Assembly (NCBI GenBank): GCA_032622095.1
Contig: CP136067.1
Coordinates: 49,453,899-49,517,898 of the forward strand
DNA: 64,000 bases
Origin: Siphonodentalium dalli
Taxonomy: Eukaryota; Mollusca; Scaphopoda; Gadilida; Siphonodentaliidae
Direction: 5' to 3'
In this document: one piece after another, positions 36,845-47,930 of the stretch
Position numbering within the stretch: position 1 is the stretch's first letter
Layout: each line of letters begins with the position of its first letter
The notes under the pieces: model-generated
Told to the model about the DNA's origin: nothing
What the model saw: the letters and a program-made list of their open reading frames with translations, nothing else
The model's database searches: none
Program-made: the position numbers and the translations under genes

Positions 36845-37335
36845 TGTGAAGGAATAAGACTGTTCTCTGTATAAATTTTATTCATCTCTAACATCATGTT
36901 GTGAGTAGCAAGTGATGGTAAATGATACATAATTGTGAATCAATCATAGATGTCATAGAACGACCGAAGGCGTCGCTTATTAATTAGAGATCCCATGTTG
37001 GCAGATGCCAGGTATGTCTGAAGAGCCAGGACTAATTAAAGAGTAGATTAATGTTTGGTTTATATATACGCTAATGACTTATAGCAGCCATTAGGATCTT
37101 CCTTTGTCTGTCCCGACCGATGGGTGAACTGCAGTTGTTACATAAGACCTTCTTTCCTTTGTGGCTAGTATTGCATAACTCATAGGTCGCGGCCTCTCCG
37201 AGTATGACCTTGGCAATTTGGTTGGGGTCACTATAGTTCGATTATATTCTGTCTCCCCCATAGGTAAGATGGATATGTTTAGTATGTACCCTCACGTCCC
37301 TTGAATAAGAAGGGGTAGGGGTGCATTACTCTACA
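36845..37335 (-). repeat. 3' LTR of the Ty3/gypsy element
   Basis: 491 bp, TG...CA, nearly identical to 46074-46564. On the element strand it begins at 37335 (TGTAGAG) and ends at 36845. The minus-strand frame crossing it is not a gene. Confidence 0.97.
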
Positions 37336-37353
37336 TAGGGTCCCCCTTATTTT
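37336..37353 (-). other. Polypurine tract
   Basis: On the element strand, a purine-rich run AAAATAAGGGGGA lies a few bases before the 3' LTR. This is the position and composition of the primer for plus-strand DNA synthesis. Confidence 0.7.
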
Positions 37354-39930
37354 CAGATTTTGACTACTAGTGTTAAAATATAGGAGTTTGGTACTTCGGT
37401 ATGCTTGGACAATGAGTAGATTTGATTCAAGGGTTGCCTGGGCATATAAGTTACGACGTGTTGTCGTCATAAAAAATTGTATAAATTGAATATATATATC
37501 TATGTACATGTTGAAGCCATTTGCATTATGAAGAGAGTTGGCATGATGAGGTAACATGAGTGTGATAATATAAAGGGTATCAATATAAATGACATTAGAA
37601 TACATGTAATGCAATCAAAATTATGTTGAACAATAAGTGGGTGAAAGATACTTCGTTCAAAAGTTCATGGATGTGCTCGATTGATTTGGCGAGCGCTAAT
37701 GTCCGCTTCCGGCTCCTGTGTCACGAGGTTTGGGTGATGTGACTTTAGTCGTTTCATCGTCTTGGTAAGGTCTTTTCCTTGTGACGTCGTGACGTCGAGC
37801 ATTTTGTAGGTGTCTGGCTTGTGGACAAACTGTTTCATTATTGCGATAAGATGTGCGTTTATAAAGCTTGTATTTTTGGAGGCATTCGGTTGTAATGACT
37901 TGGAAATGGGGTTGGATAATAATGATTAAAATTGTCATGATAATAAAAATAATCGGGAGAACTGTTACATGATTAAAATGATTTGGGTGGGACTCAATTG
38001 GTTTAAATATTGAGGGAGGGGTGTAGGCTCTGTTGGTAGTCGTGCTTTGTATATAAAAATATTGGGATTTGTGCGATTGCTTCAAACATGGGCTGCCATT
38101 TGCATTCATGTGATACTTATTTGTGGTTGAGATAGAAATAAATCTGTTTTCACATAATGTCGTATGATTTATACTGGATTACGATATCAACTGGGTACTT
38201 GGGTTTGAAGTTATACATCGCGCGCGTACAGTTAAAATATCTATTGATTCGGTCATCATTGATGCTTGGCATTAATACATCACAATTAAAGTTATATACT
38301 GAGATATATGCGCTTGTCCCTTAATGTAGGCCATCATTGCAGCCTATGTTATTGTCATACCCCGCCATGTGACAATTGTATTTGTCGATGTAGCGTGGGG
38401 CGATTTTGACACTTGAGATTAAGATATTTTACAAGCGGTATATAATTGTGATTATTTGGATAACTTGAACCGGTAAGCTATCTTTGGGGGTATAATGAAT
38501 GATGATATATTTATATGAAGATTAGTTACGCGTATGTGTTGAGATGCGTTTCTTGGCATCTATACTAGTTTATTTGATCTATGTGGAATCAAAGTTGATC
38601 AGACATTTGATTGCACTTCTGTACAGGATCCATATTATGATCCGCATTTTACCCTGCCAGATTAGCGATGATTTTGCGCATGAATCGTCGCTATTGCATT
38701 GGATTGAACACAGGGTGGTAACTACGCGTGATTAAGTGTATGATATCAAATTATGGGTTTACCGTTGGGCTGATTAACACGATTCATTATGACGTAATTG
38801 CTTATTCGGTGTCTGTGATAATTATTCCGAAGATGTGGCGTGAATAATTTAATTAGTATATGTGTCCGTCGTGACACATGCTATTATCTGAGTGCTAATG
38901 ATGCAAAACGGTCTGACAAATTATGAACTTGGCATTTAAACTTGTATGACTGGAAATGCTTCATGTTTCTTGATTTGATTTAGCATTTAAATTAATGCAT
39001 GCGATTCGCCTGAAATTTGAAGAGGCCGAAGTTATTCGCGTCTCCCGAATTGTTGATTGAGGCGATAATAAAGCGTTTTGGCTGCCAGGTGATAATTTCC
39101 TGGAGATGAAATATTGCCTTGCTGAGAGGGGGCCATGTGCGTGATATATATACTGGTACATGGCGTTAAATTTCTGTATTATTGGCCAACCCACTTTGTA
39201 TAGTACAGATCGGTTTCTTTGATTAATTAAGCCTCGATTTTGTGCATCTGGGCGGGTTGGTTAAAAGAAATGTGTCACCCACTTGGTGCGTGTGTGATTG
39301 CCATATCGTGTTACATGCACTGCACATGGTCTGGCAGTCCTGGTTTTGCGCGATGACAATTCTCTCTTTGTATTGTGTCTTTTTACGACAGGTTGCAATT
39401 TATTTATGATAGGTCGAGATTGTCCAATAATATTCGTTGCATTTCGCGCGGTATAGATCTGATTGTCTTTGTTAGAAATTGGTAAATTTTACTTTGTCAG
39501 TTTGTTTCCTGGAGTTAAGTTGTTGAGTTTTATTCAGTTAAAGTTTATACATGTGTGAACTGTTTTCGTTTCGTGCTTTTGGATATAGAGTTGAGTTTAT
39601 GAGGTTAGTTGCTTTTATGATTATGTATGTTATCTAATTATGGTAGTTGTTTGAATATTTAATTTTCCTATATCGTCATGCTCTGTTCGTATGTGCTATT
39701 TTTGTCGGTTTGAGTGGTTATATCGAAAGGATCATAATTTTCGGTTGACATGTTATATGTATCGCAACTGGACTTGTTTTACGATGGTTTTGCTGTACTT
39801 ATTGTTGGGTTGTATGGCTCTGTTGATGAATTGGCATTGTATGCTTCATCGTTTTGAGTTAGCATATCATAAGGGTTGTATGGTTCAGTTGACGAAAATG
39901 ATTGTTTTTCATGATCGCGTTTTGATGCTA
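37354..39930 (-). other. 2.6-kb region between integrase and 3' LTR
   Basis: This stretch is long for a plain gag-pol element. A 137-codon frame (37696-38109) has a strongly hydrophobic stretch of about 20 residues near its middle (around residues 48-67: 'VTVLPIIFIIMTILIIII'), followed by a basic, polar tail. That would suit a membrane anchor plus cytoplasmic tail of an envelope-like third ORF. Upstream frames are short and broken (e.g. 38961-39194), and no surface-protein domain is recognisable. It is either a decayed third ORF or a long untranslated region. I do not claim an env gene. Confidence 0.4.
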
Positions 39931-41582
39931 TTAATTTATGTGCCATATCTGGGAGGGGAACTGGTTCATTTGAATCTGATCCGTCCCGGATGACGCGTTT
40001 TGCCGTATTAACTGTGTTAAAGGGGCTGTCTCGTGGTTCTCATTTTCGGTGTCCGAATTGTTACTATTACTTGATATGTCAGCATCTGAGCTTTGTGTTG
40101 ATGACTTATGTGGGAATACAAATCTGCTTTTCCGAACTTTCTGGTTCTCCTGTAATTGTGGTGTATGCCATTTCGTTGTTGCCAATTTTAAATGTTTATC
40201 ATGACTTTTAGATAAACTGCCTGTGATTTGATTACGAATTACATACGAAACTGGTCCTGTTTGTTTAATTATCACCCAAAATGGATCATATTTCATACCT
40301 AGTTTATGGGTTTGTTTGTGATTCTTAACATAGACCTGGGAACCTATGGGAAATTCCGGTATTTTACCTTTACTGTTTTCGTTTCGTTTCGTCTTGACTT
40401 GTTTCATATTTTGTTTAACTAATTGAAATGCGAAGTGATGCTTCTCTAGTAATTGTTGGATGAGGCATTCACCCGTGTATTTCTGTCGCGGTGTCAGTAT
40501 CTTGTCAATATTTATTTGCGGGTGTCTGCAGAAAGTTAAAAAATATGGATAAAATTGAGTCGTTGCTGAGACATGAAAATTCATGACTTCTGATGCAAAA
40601 TTGAGAAATAGGTCCCATGATGTTGGATTTCCCTTAGTTAATTTGGATAATATCCCGTTGTAGTCGCGATGAGATCTCTCACTTGACCCGTTGCTGAAAG
40701 GGACATAGAACGAGGTCTTGCGATGCTGAATAACATAGTAGTTAGATATTATTTTGAAGACTTCACTGCATACGTCACTCCCATTATCTGAGACCAGACA
40801 AGCTGGATAACCAAATATGGTGAAATACTGAGTCATAAGTCTTTCAGCGACCACTTCGGCATGTTTTGTGGGAAGCGCATATGCCATTTTGTGTAAACTG
40901 AATAAATCTATGACCGTTAGAATGTAGGAATTTCCGCTGGCTGTGGGTTAAATGTTCCCGTTAAATCTATCGCGATCATTTCTCCTGGTCGGCTCGGTAT
41001 ATCCGTCATTTGATTCGGAATACGGTCAGTGTTTTGATTTCTTTGTTTACAAATGTTGCAATTGTTGGCGAAACTGACTATCATTGGGAACATTCGTGGC
41101 CAATAATATCCCAAACGTATGGTATGGTACATTCGTTGGGAGCCATAATGACCGATGATATGATATTCAGAAATTATCTGCTTAGTCAGCTTTTCTGGGA
41201 CATAAATGCGTTCCGTTGCTTGCTCATTAAAGACAGACATATAGTATAGAATTCCGTCTTTCAATATATATTGCTTTGTTATCTTCTCGGGTGGTTTATC
41301 GGATTTTAATTTGCGAATTATGTCTGAAATAATATGGTCCTCTTTTTGCATTTCTTCGATATTGGTAGGTACATTTAGTTGTTCATTTTCGGAAATTAGT
41401 ACAGTGTCGGGCAACGTATGCGCTTTTTGTTTACTTATTCTCTTGACATAATTTTTTATTTTCTGTGAGTCTAATATGTTTAGTGATCCGTCGTTGATCG
41501 TTATATCATATGGCGTTTCTCTTCGCTCTCCACTGAACATTCTGACATACTCTGTTGGTTTGTCGGGTCCACTCGAGAACAA
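39931..41582 (-). pseudogene. pol: Integrase region of pol (two frames)
   Basis: Frame 40917-41582 ends RNase H and enters integrase. It shows the zinc-binding H-H-C-C module ('YHIIGHYG' ... 'CNICKQ') and the first catalytic Asp in 'IAIDLTG' (about residue 206 of that frame). Frame 39931-40887 continues with 'SDNGSD' (Asp34) and 'NGSSER' (Glu70), a D-35-E spacing as expected for retroviral-type integrases. A GPY/F-like segment ('GPVSYVI') and a Ser/Asn-rich tail follow. The two parts are in different frames with about 30 bp between the open stretches, so the chain is broken. Integrase inserts the cDNA into host DNA. Confidence 0.9.
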
Positions 41583-41947
41583 AAATCAGCGGCGATATTT
41601 TCACATCCTTGTATAAAAGTAATTTTTGCATTGTATGCGGAAATTTCAATAAACCATTTTTGTAGGCGTTTATTAGCCAACTGAGTATTTTGAAACATAG
41701 AAACTAGGGGTAAATGATCTGTTCGTATTTCTACGTCCGATCCCTCTAGATAGAAATTGAGTTTCTTTAGACATACATATATGGCGAGTGCTTCGCGCTC
41801 TGTAGTACTGTAATTTCGTTGAGAGTGATTCAACTTTTTGCTAACAAAGCAAATTGGGAATTCCGGGGTTTTGTTATCAGTTTCTAGTTTGTTTTCTGGG
41901 TATGGCTGGACTAATGATCCCCCACTGAATGCATTGATGCATCGCAA
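41501..41947 (-). pseudogene. pol: RNase H part of pol
   Basis: Contains 'YSTTEREALAIY' and 'IRTDHLPL', the hallmark of Ty3/gypsy RNase H that degrades the RNA strand of the RNA:DNA hybrid. It overlaps the RT frame to the right (41911-41947) and the integrase frame to the left (41501-41582) in other frames, so it is separated from both by frameshifts. Confidence 0.92.
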
Positions 41948-42938
41948 TATAAGATCATTTTCCTGTTCCTATCAGGGTAGGCCAGAGTAGGTACTTTAAG
42001 CAAATTTTGTTTTAGTGTATCAAAAGCATTTTGACATTCTTCGGACCATGCAAATTTTGCGTAACGAGCAGTTAATTTAATGAATGATGCAGCAGTGTCA
42101 GAGAAATCTTTACAATAGTTCCGATAAAAATTGAAAATCAACAATACTCTACGGACTTCTTTAACTGATGTTGGGGCCGGCACATCTTGTATGGCTTTAA
42201 CTTTGGCGGGATCTGGGTGCGTTCCATTTTGTGATACGATATGCCCTAAACAATTTACTTCTTTCATATAAAATTGGGACTTTGTTAATCGTGCTACTAA
42301 TCCATACTCTCTGAGTCGCTCGAATACTATTTTGAGGTGCTGTTTATGGAGGACCTCCGTTCGCTGTGACAAATTAAATCGTCGACGAAGCTATCAACAA
42401 AACTTAACCCTTCCAATGCTTTATGGATTAATGTCAAAAACGTGGCGCTCGAGTTGCAATAGCCGAATGGGGCCCTTGTGAAAGAAAACAATCCGAAATC
42501 TGTGTTCATAGTTAACTTTTCTTGATGTTCTTTTAGAACACCGATAACATGATAAGCTTGGCTAATGTCGATTGTGGAAAAAACTTTGGATTTTTGGAGG
42601 CGGCTGGAAACTTCGGTAAAAGAGGGGAGGTACCATCGTAATGGGACGGTGATTTTATTCAGCCTTCTCAGGTCTATACATAGTCTATAATTTTGATTTT
42701 CATTAGAATCTACTATTCCTTTACGAATCAATATGGCAGGAAATGACCAACTTGCGTTTGTAGTTTTCTTTATAATACCAGCATCCAATAATTTTTGAAG
42801 TGCTTTTTCCATGTGTTCGCGTCTATGTAATGGAGTAGGATACGCACGACAAAAGATAGGTTCTGCATCTGGTTTGGTATCAACACGCATGACTATTTTA
42901 TCGCAAAATCCTACCTTATTTGGATCGTTTGTGAACAC
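41911..42938 (-). pseudogene. pol: Reverse transcriptase part of pol (two frames)
   Basis: The first frame (42327-42938) carries 'FSTIDISQAYH' (catalytic Asp about residue 124) and 'FVDD' (residues 184-187), the latter replacing the usual YxDD. 'FGLFSFTRAPFGYCNS' matches the gypsy RT palm. The second frame (41911-42372) carries the connection domain ('CLGHIVSQNGTHPDPAKV' and 'FAWSEECQNAFDTLK') up to the start of RNase H. The frame changes within 42327-42372, just after FVDD. This polymerase copies element RNA into DNA. Confidence 0.95.
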
Positions 42939-42968
42939 ATCTTGATATTGGGAGGCCAGTTCAAGTAG

Positions 42969-43960
42969 TTAAATTTTGTGGTGGTCGGGGGCACATATAT
43001 CGTCCAATTTGAAAGGTTTGTGGCCAGCCTTAGATAGGTTTTTTGTTTGATTTTCTATACTAAATACTTCTTGAGAATCATTCATTTTATTTGTGGTGGG
43101 TACCTTAGCCTTTGTTTGACAGATGTGGTCTGAACTTAGGCCATGTGTTTTCGCAACTATATTACCTTTAAATATAGACATATATGAGTCTGAATTATTC
43201 ATGATCATGATCGGTATATCTCGCTTTGATGCGGAAACTATCCCGTCCATAATGGATACATTAGGTTCATCCTTAAATATGCCGATATCGGCCTGACTTA
43301 CTCCAAGATATGGTGTCTCATACATGTCTGGTGTACCATTATTTTTGTGTTTACCAATGCACATGAATGGGGTGGTAATTTGAGATCTTGCCGCGAATGT
43401 AGCAATGATGCTATATGTAAATCCTGTAACATGGGAAATGTTTTGTTGCCTATTCTAAATGCATTCAAATCTAAATAGAGTCTTACATGTTTGTCTGTTA
43501 AAAAATCGCGACCAAAAATCGCTGATCTTGCTAGGTTGGGTAATATAAAGAATTTATGTACTAATGACATTGATCCAATTTTGAAGCAACTTGTACTTGC
43601 CCCAGAGTCAAGTAATGCCCTAATGCGTTGGTTACCAATTTTAATAATTGTTGAACAAGGCGTTTGCTGTTGCAGTCCTTGTGCAATCTCTGCATGGTAC
43701 TTGAGTTTAGGTAATGTATGCAATTGCATCTGTTCAGACTGGTTATTTATACTTTGACAGTTTTTACTTGGTTCATTATTATTATTTTGGTAAACTGTTG
43801 TATTTCGATTAGCTTTTCGTTGGTTTTGATTTTGAATTTTTGCATCGCTATTAATGTCCTTTTGTTTGGGAACGGTGTTATGTAATCGTTTATTCATATC
43901 TGTTCTAATGTGACCAGTGGGATTTATATTTATCATTGGGGAATGCACGTGTTTGTTCAT
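42969..43960 (-). pseudogene. pol: Protease and linker region of pol
   Basis: Frame 43298-43960 (220 codons) has a polar Asn/Gln-rich first half and the aspartic protease active-site motif 'LLDSGAS' (Asp about residue 118). This is followed by 'FGRDFL', which matches the second conserved protease block. Frame 42969-43364 is the protease-RT linker. It overlaps the protease frame by about 67 bp in another register, and ends in a stop (42969-42971) in frame with the RT that follows. The protease cleaves the Gag-Pol precursor. Confidence 0.88.
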
Positions 43961-44252
43961 GCTCGTATCAGCATGATAAGATGTATTAGGTTAGATTTAT
44001 TGGTCTGGTCTGAACGATGTCTCTGTTCTTTTGTAGTAACACGTGCTACTCTGGTGTTTAGGGTACCAGTCACTGGTTAACTTGCATAACTGCTTAGCTT
44101 CTGGTAATTAGGTGCACATTTATTTATGGTCATATGTTTTGACGGTGTTTTGAAGACGGTTTTAGTTTGATATCTCGCGCTCTGATGTGATGTATTATGA
44201 TGATGATGATTATGATTTTTAGAATGTCCTTGCGGCTTCTTCAAAGACATTC
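43961..44252 (-). other. Gap between gag stop and protease frame
   Basis: About 290 bp of the element strand with no long frame. It may hold the frame change through which pol was expressed, or further decay. A 'gatgatgatgat' run lies at 44198-44212. Confidence 0.5.
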
Positions 44253-45458
44253 TTACATGTTTAAATATTGTTTGTTATTGGCGATGCGTCTTCGGCAATT
44301 GCGGATATCATGGTTGTTCATCTTACATAGTGTGCAAAACTGGCGTTTAATTTTATTTGAGAAGTTTGGCCGGTTTAAGTTGTAGTCTATATTGTTTACT
44401 CGATCCTGACGGATATAATTGTTTTGTCTATTAAAGTTAGCGTTTTGAAATTTTGGTGGCATTCGGAATGGTGGGTTTGAGTGATGATTTGCGCGGTGCA
44501 CTGGTTTGTTAGTTGCAGAGCTATCAGATATATTATCGCGCGGTCTCCATAGTATGGGATGCCGCCTAAAATGATCAACTTTCATGGGTTGTGGGAAGGA
44601 GTCGTTAATTTGGTGTTGTTCATTTGACCTAGATGTTCTATCACCGTAGCGAAGTTTGAACCTCTGTTTAACGTTCATTTCTTTCATTGCGATCTCTGTG
44701 GCACGGTCGAGCGACGTTGGGTCATCTTTAATTAAGGTATATTTTATGTGGTCATCACGTATGCCATCCGCGAAAAATGTTACCAGTTGTGTTTGTACCG
44801 CGCGTGTATTTATTTTGTCAATAAAGGCGGTGTTTGCTAGTGATCGAATTCTCTCTGCGAACATAGGTATTGTTTCCTGATGCGTTTGTTTTAATGTTCT
44901 CAACATGGCCAAGGCCTGCGGTGCGTCACTGATTGCGCTGAAACGAGATCGCAACTGCGCTTTTAAATCAGGCCATGTGACCTTCATTGTGCCGTATACT
45001 GTATTGTCATTGATATATCGCTGCACGAATTCGGAAACAGATGAACGACTTGTCTGGGCCGCTATCTTAATTATTGTTTCATCTTCCGCACCAAGTGTCG
45101 AAGAATATTTCTCTATTTCGTGCATCCAATTGGAAAATTCTGATGGTTTACCATCAAATGATCTAACCATTGCACTCATACCTATAATAGCAGATATTGT
45201 GGCCTTTGAATGGTTTGCGGCGGAAGTCTCACGCATTGTAATGTTAAATTGGCCTATTTCTCGCGTTAATTGAGAGATGAGGGTATTCTGGGTGTCTTGT
45301 ACGCTCGGAATTTGAAAGGATGGATTTGGTATATTTTTGTCTTGCATGTTTGAATTACTGGCCGCGTGTAGGTGGCATTCTCGTTTCATATTGAAAGATC
45401 GAATACATAAACTATCTTGATTAGAATATTCCACGGATTCGGGTGGTGGTGGTTCCAT
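44253..45458 (-). CDS. gag: gag polyprotein of the Ty3/gypsy element, intact frame
   Basis: An uninterrupted 401-codon frame starts with ATG at 45458, downstream of the leader. The central part has a retrotransposon-gag pattern: 'SAMVRSFDGKPSEFSNWMHEI' leads into '..FVQRYI', '..W.DLKAQLRSRF' and 'LAMLRTLKQTHQETIPMFAERI'. A single CCHC zinc knuckle (C-x2-C-x4-H-x4-C, about residues 375-388) is followed by basic residues. Gag forms the capsid, and the knuckle binds element RNA. That gag is open while pol is broken fits either chance or selection-free decay since insertion. Several + strand frames opposite to it are shadows. Confidence 0.93.
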   Translation of the reverse strand: MEPPPPESVEYSNQDSLCIRSFNMKRECHLHAASNSNMQDKNIPNPSFQIPSVQDTQNTLISQLTREIGQFNITMRETSAANHSKATISAIIGMSAMVRSFDGKPSEFSNWMHEIEKYSSTLGAEDETIIKIAAQTSRSSVSEFVQRYINDNTVYGTMKVTWPDLKAQLRSRFSAISDAPQALAMLRTLKQTHQETIPMFAERIRSLANTAFIDKINTRAVQTQLVTFFADGIRDDHIKYTLIKDDPTSLDRATEIAMKEMNVKQRFKLRYGDRTSRSNEQHQINDSFPQPMKVDHFRRHPILWRPRDNISDSSATNKPVHRANHHSNPPFRMPPKFQNANFNRQNNYIRQDRVNNIDYNLNRPNFSNKIKRQFCTLCKMNNHDIRNCRRRIANNKQYLNM

Positions 45459-45699
45459 GAAATTTAATTAAATCTGTTTGATTTGAAAATTGTTTGGGGT
45501 CTAGGGCCATACCACGCGAAAAATTTAGGTTGCAAGTGGGTGTTAATTATCAAGCCTCTAACAAGGTGTGAAAACGCACATCTGGCAAAAATGAAAACGT
45601 TTGACTCACCAAATCCTATGAATAAACTGACTGTCACAACTGTCGAGTTAAAATTGTCTATTTTGTTCTTGTCTTGGATTATGCTGCAATGATTATGTC

Positions 45700-46020
45700 G
45701 TCTAGCGTCTTTCTTCTTTTTCTTCTTTCTCTTCTGTCTCTTCTGGTCTTCAATAAGCCATTCATAAATGTTTCTCTTCTTTTGGCTTCTGTCTTCGTAA
45801 GCAATTTATAAAGTTTCTCTTTGTTTTGGCTGCGATCTTGTGTAGCAATTTATAAAGTTTCTCTTTGTTTTGGCTGCGATCTTCTGTAGCAATTTATAAA
45901 GTTTCTCTTTGTTTTGGCTGCGATCTTCTGTAGCAATTTATACATGTTTCTCTTTGTTTTGGCTGCGTCTCTTCTGTAGCAATTTATAAATGTTGCTCTT
46001 TGTTTTGGCTGTGATCGTTG
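45700..46020 (-). repeat. 44-bp minisatellite in the retrotransposon leader
   Basis: Between the primer site and gag, a unit containing 'agcaatttataaagtttctc' and 'tttgttttggctgcgatctt' is repeated about five to six times with small variations. The three central units are almost identical. Such arrays are unusual in the packaging/leader region. Confidence 0.9.
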
Positions 46021-46050
46021 GAACTTCGTTGTGTCGTGCTTAGCAGAACT

Positions 46051-46064
46051 GCATCACGGTACCA
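46051..46064 (-). other. Putative tRNA primer-binding site
   Basis: On the element strand, nine bases after the 5' LTR, TGGTACCGTGATGC begins with TGG, complementary to a tRNA 3' CCA. The next bases (TACC) would fit a tRNA ending GGTACCA, as some leucine tRNAs do. The full match cannot be tested here. Confidence 0.55.
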
Positions 46065-46073
46065 TTTCATCTA

Positions 46074-46564
46074 TGTGAAGGAATAAGACTGTTCTCTGTA
46101 TAAATTTTAATCATCTCTAACATCATGTTGTGAGTAGCAAGTGATGGTAAATGATACATAATTGTGAATCAATCATAGATGTCATAGAACGACCGAAGGC
46201 GTCGCTTATTAATAGAGATCCCATGTTGGCAGATGCCAGGTATGTCTGAAGAGCCAGGACTAATTAAAGAGTAGATTAATGTTTGCTTTATATATACGCT
46301 AATGACTTATAGCAGCCATTAGGATCTTCCTTTGTCTGTCCCGACCGATGGGTGAACTGCAGTTGTTACATAATACCTTCTTTCCTTTGCGGCTAGTATT
46401 GCATAACTCATAGTTCGCGGCCTCTCCGAGTATGACCTTGGCAATTTAGTTGGGGTCACTATAGTTCGATTATATTCTGTCTCCCCCCATAGGTAAGATG
46501 GATATGTTTAGTATGTACCATGACGTCCCTTGAATAAGAAGGGGTAGGGGTGCATTACTCTACA
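46074..46564 (-). repeat. 5' LTR of the Ty3/gypsy element
   Basis: 491 bp, TG...CA; on the element strand it is upstream of gag. It differs from the other LTR by about 8 substitutions and two single-base gaps. It should contain the element's promoter and polyadenylation signals. Confidence 0.97.
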
Positions 46565-46927
46565 TATTTCGTCATCTGAAAACACTGATGATACTATGCT
46601 ATTGGAATGTTGAGTTATTTCCCTGGACACAATTACGGTTTATTTTTGGCTAATCGGGTAGGAAGTGAAGATCGATAGTATTCGATTTTATTACTCTACA
46701 AGAACTCGCATACACTTATAACATTCGACACCTTTTGGTATGAATTTTATGGACGATCCGCTCAAACATCATCTAACCATCGCTAACATTATTGATGCTC
46801 CGTGCAACCTAATTCTCACTGTGTGTTGTGTTTTACCACCGAGAGTTTGTGCTAGTTTCTCGTCTGTGTAGTCAATCAAATAAATTACGACTAATAAAAA
46901 GGAAGCCATACAATATTTTTTTTTCAG

Positions 46928-47018
46928 TTACACAGTTGTCGAGCCGCCAGATGATCTATGGGGATCTCCAAACGAGGATGGTTCTTGGAACGGAATGGTC
47001 GGAATGGTCGCGAGAGGG
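46928..47018 (+). CDS. iGluR exon: S1, 'GSWNGMVG' segment
   Basis: The 91-bp exon is bounded by a long T-tract and AG (46926-46927) and by the donor GTAAGG at 47019. The first T completes a codon begun by 'AA' at the end of 35138; the rest is 30 codons. The product contains 'YTVVEPPDDLWGSPNEDG' and 'SWNGMVGMVARG'. This corresponds to the iGluR segment 'Y.....DGKYG....G.WNGMxGELxxG' in S1. It exits in phase 0 into 'EADLG' at 51661. The Lys-Tyr of the usual 'DGKYG' is replaced by Asp-Asp-Leu-Trp. It lies only 363 bp downstream of the retrotransposon's end. Confidence 0.95.
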
Positions 47019-47237
47019 GTAAGGGACGCCGCCGATAATTTCGTAGAAACAGAAGCAATACCATTAATGTGTCTGACATCTATCGTTTGATTAATTGTGG
47101 TTTGGCGTCATTGCATTAATCAGGCCTTATTCGAAAGGATAATGCTTTATCCACTTGGAGCCAGGAATATGAAATAAAGAACTGACCAGTGTGCAAAATA
47201 GAGCAATTTAAAACACAAAAATTAGCATAACTTTTAA

Positions 47238-47678
47238 AGGTACGCAATCCGATTAAGCGCCGCTCAATTACTATTTATTTGGCTTCGGGGGTAAAAAATA
47301 TTTGATTCGAATGGAGGAACCCACCAATCAAAGCTCAGAGTGATCAGATATAGAATTTTTAAATCGAAAATTTTTCGGCACCTGGAATATTTAGTGGCCC
47401 AGTAAAAGTCGACGAGAATACTGTCTCGGACCAAATTTTCGGATGAAGATGGATAACTCTAAAATCAAGTGGCTTTTTTGTGTCGGATATTTGACAAACT
47501 GTCAAAATTTCCTTGAACAAAATGTTGATAAATAACAGGAGTTGGGCAATTTTATACTATAGTTGACTGGGGTTAGCATTATTTTTGGACAATTGATCGA
47601 TTCTGATAACTGAAGCGGCATTTCAAAAAAATTGTTGAATCTGATGATATGGAGACCAATGAATCGGATTGAGTTACA
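47238..47678. mobile_element. TTAA-flanked MITE, family 1, copy B (inverted relative to copy A)
   Basis: Reverse-complement match to 20070-20506 over its whole length, with numerous small differences. The left end has TTAA at 47234-47237 followed by AGGTACGCAATCC; the right terminus is degraded ('ggattgagttac'), so the second TTAA is lost. Minus-strand frames across it are not genes. Confidence 0.85.
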
Positions 47679-47789
47679 TTGATTTCGATTAGCCAAGCCT
47701 TCAAACTGGAATAGTCAAAGTAGTTCTCATAATTATAGTGGAGGTTTAGTGCGATGCAACTCAACTCAATGTTTTGTACTTTAAATTAT

Positions 47790-47930
47790 TTGTCCTAAAT
47801 GAGACGCGAGAGAGCCATTGTGGATTCTGTTATCAGTAGAATTAAATTAATAGTCCTAAATGAGCCACGAGCGAGGCATTGCGAATTGTGTAATCAGTAG
47901 AATTAATTCTTGTTGCGACTCAAAACATGC
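47790..47930. repeat. Tandem duplication, about 70 bp x 2
   Basis: 'gtcctaaatgag.c.cgag..ag.cattg.g.att.tgt.atcagtagaattaa' occurs at 47790 and again at 47861. Confidence 0.75.

Larger units (their letters stand above)
36845..46564 (-). mobile_element. Ty3/gypsy LTR retrotransposon, 9.72 kb, antisense within the iGluR intron
   Basis: Two 491-bp direct repeats bound a gag-protease-RT-RNase H-integrase region reading leftwards. Both LTRs start TG and end CA. The tetranucleotide TATT flanks the element on each side (36841-36844 and 46565-46568), the expected target duplication. Domain order (PR, RT, RH, IN) is that of Ty3/gypsy (Metaviridae), not copia. By eye the LTRs differ at 8 bases and two 1-base gaps, about 1.6 percent, so insertion is fairly recent. 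pol carries several frameshifts and one stop, whereas gag is intact. The element sits between receptor exons 35038-35138 and 46928-47018, opposite to the gene. Confidence 0.96.

Noticed and set aside
44197-45273. + strand frames opposite gag
   Set aside because: Shadows of the 401-codon gag frame; no domain similarity.
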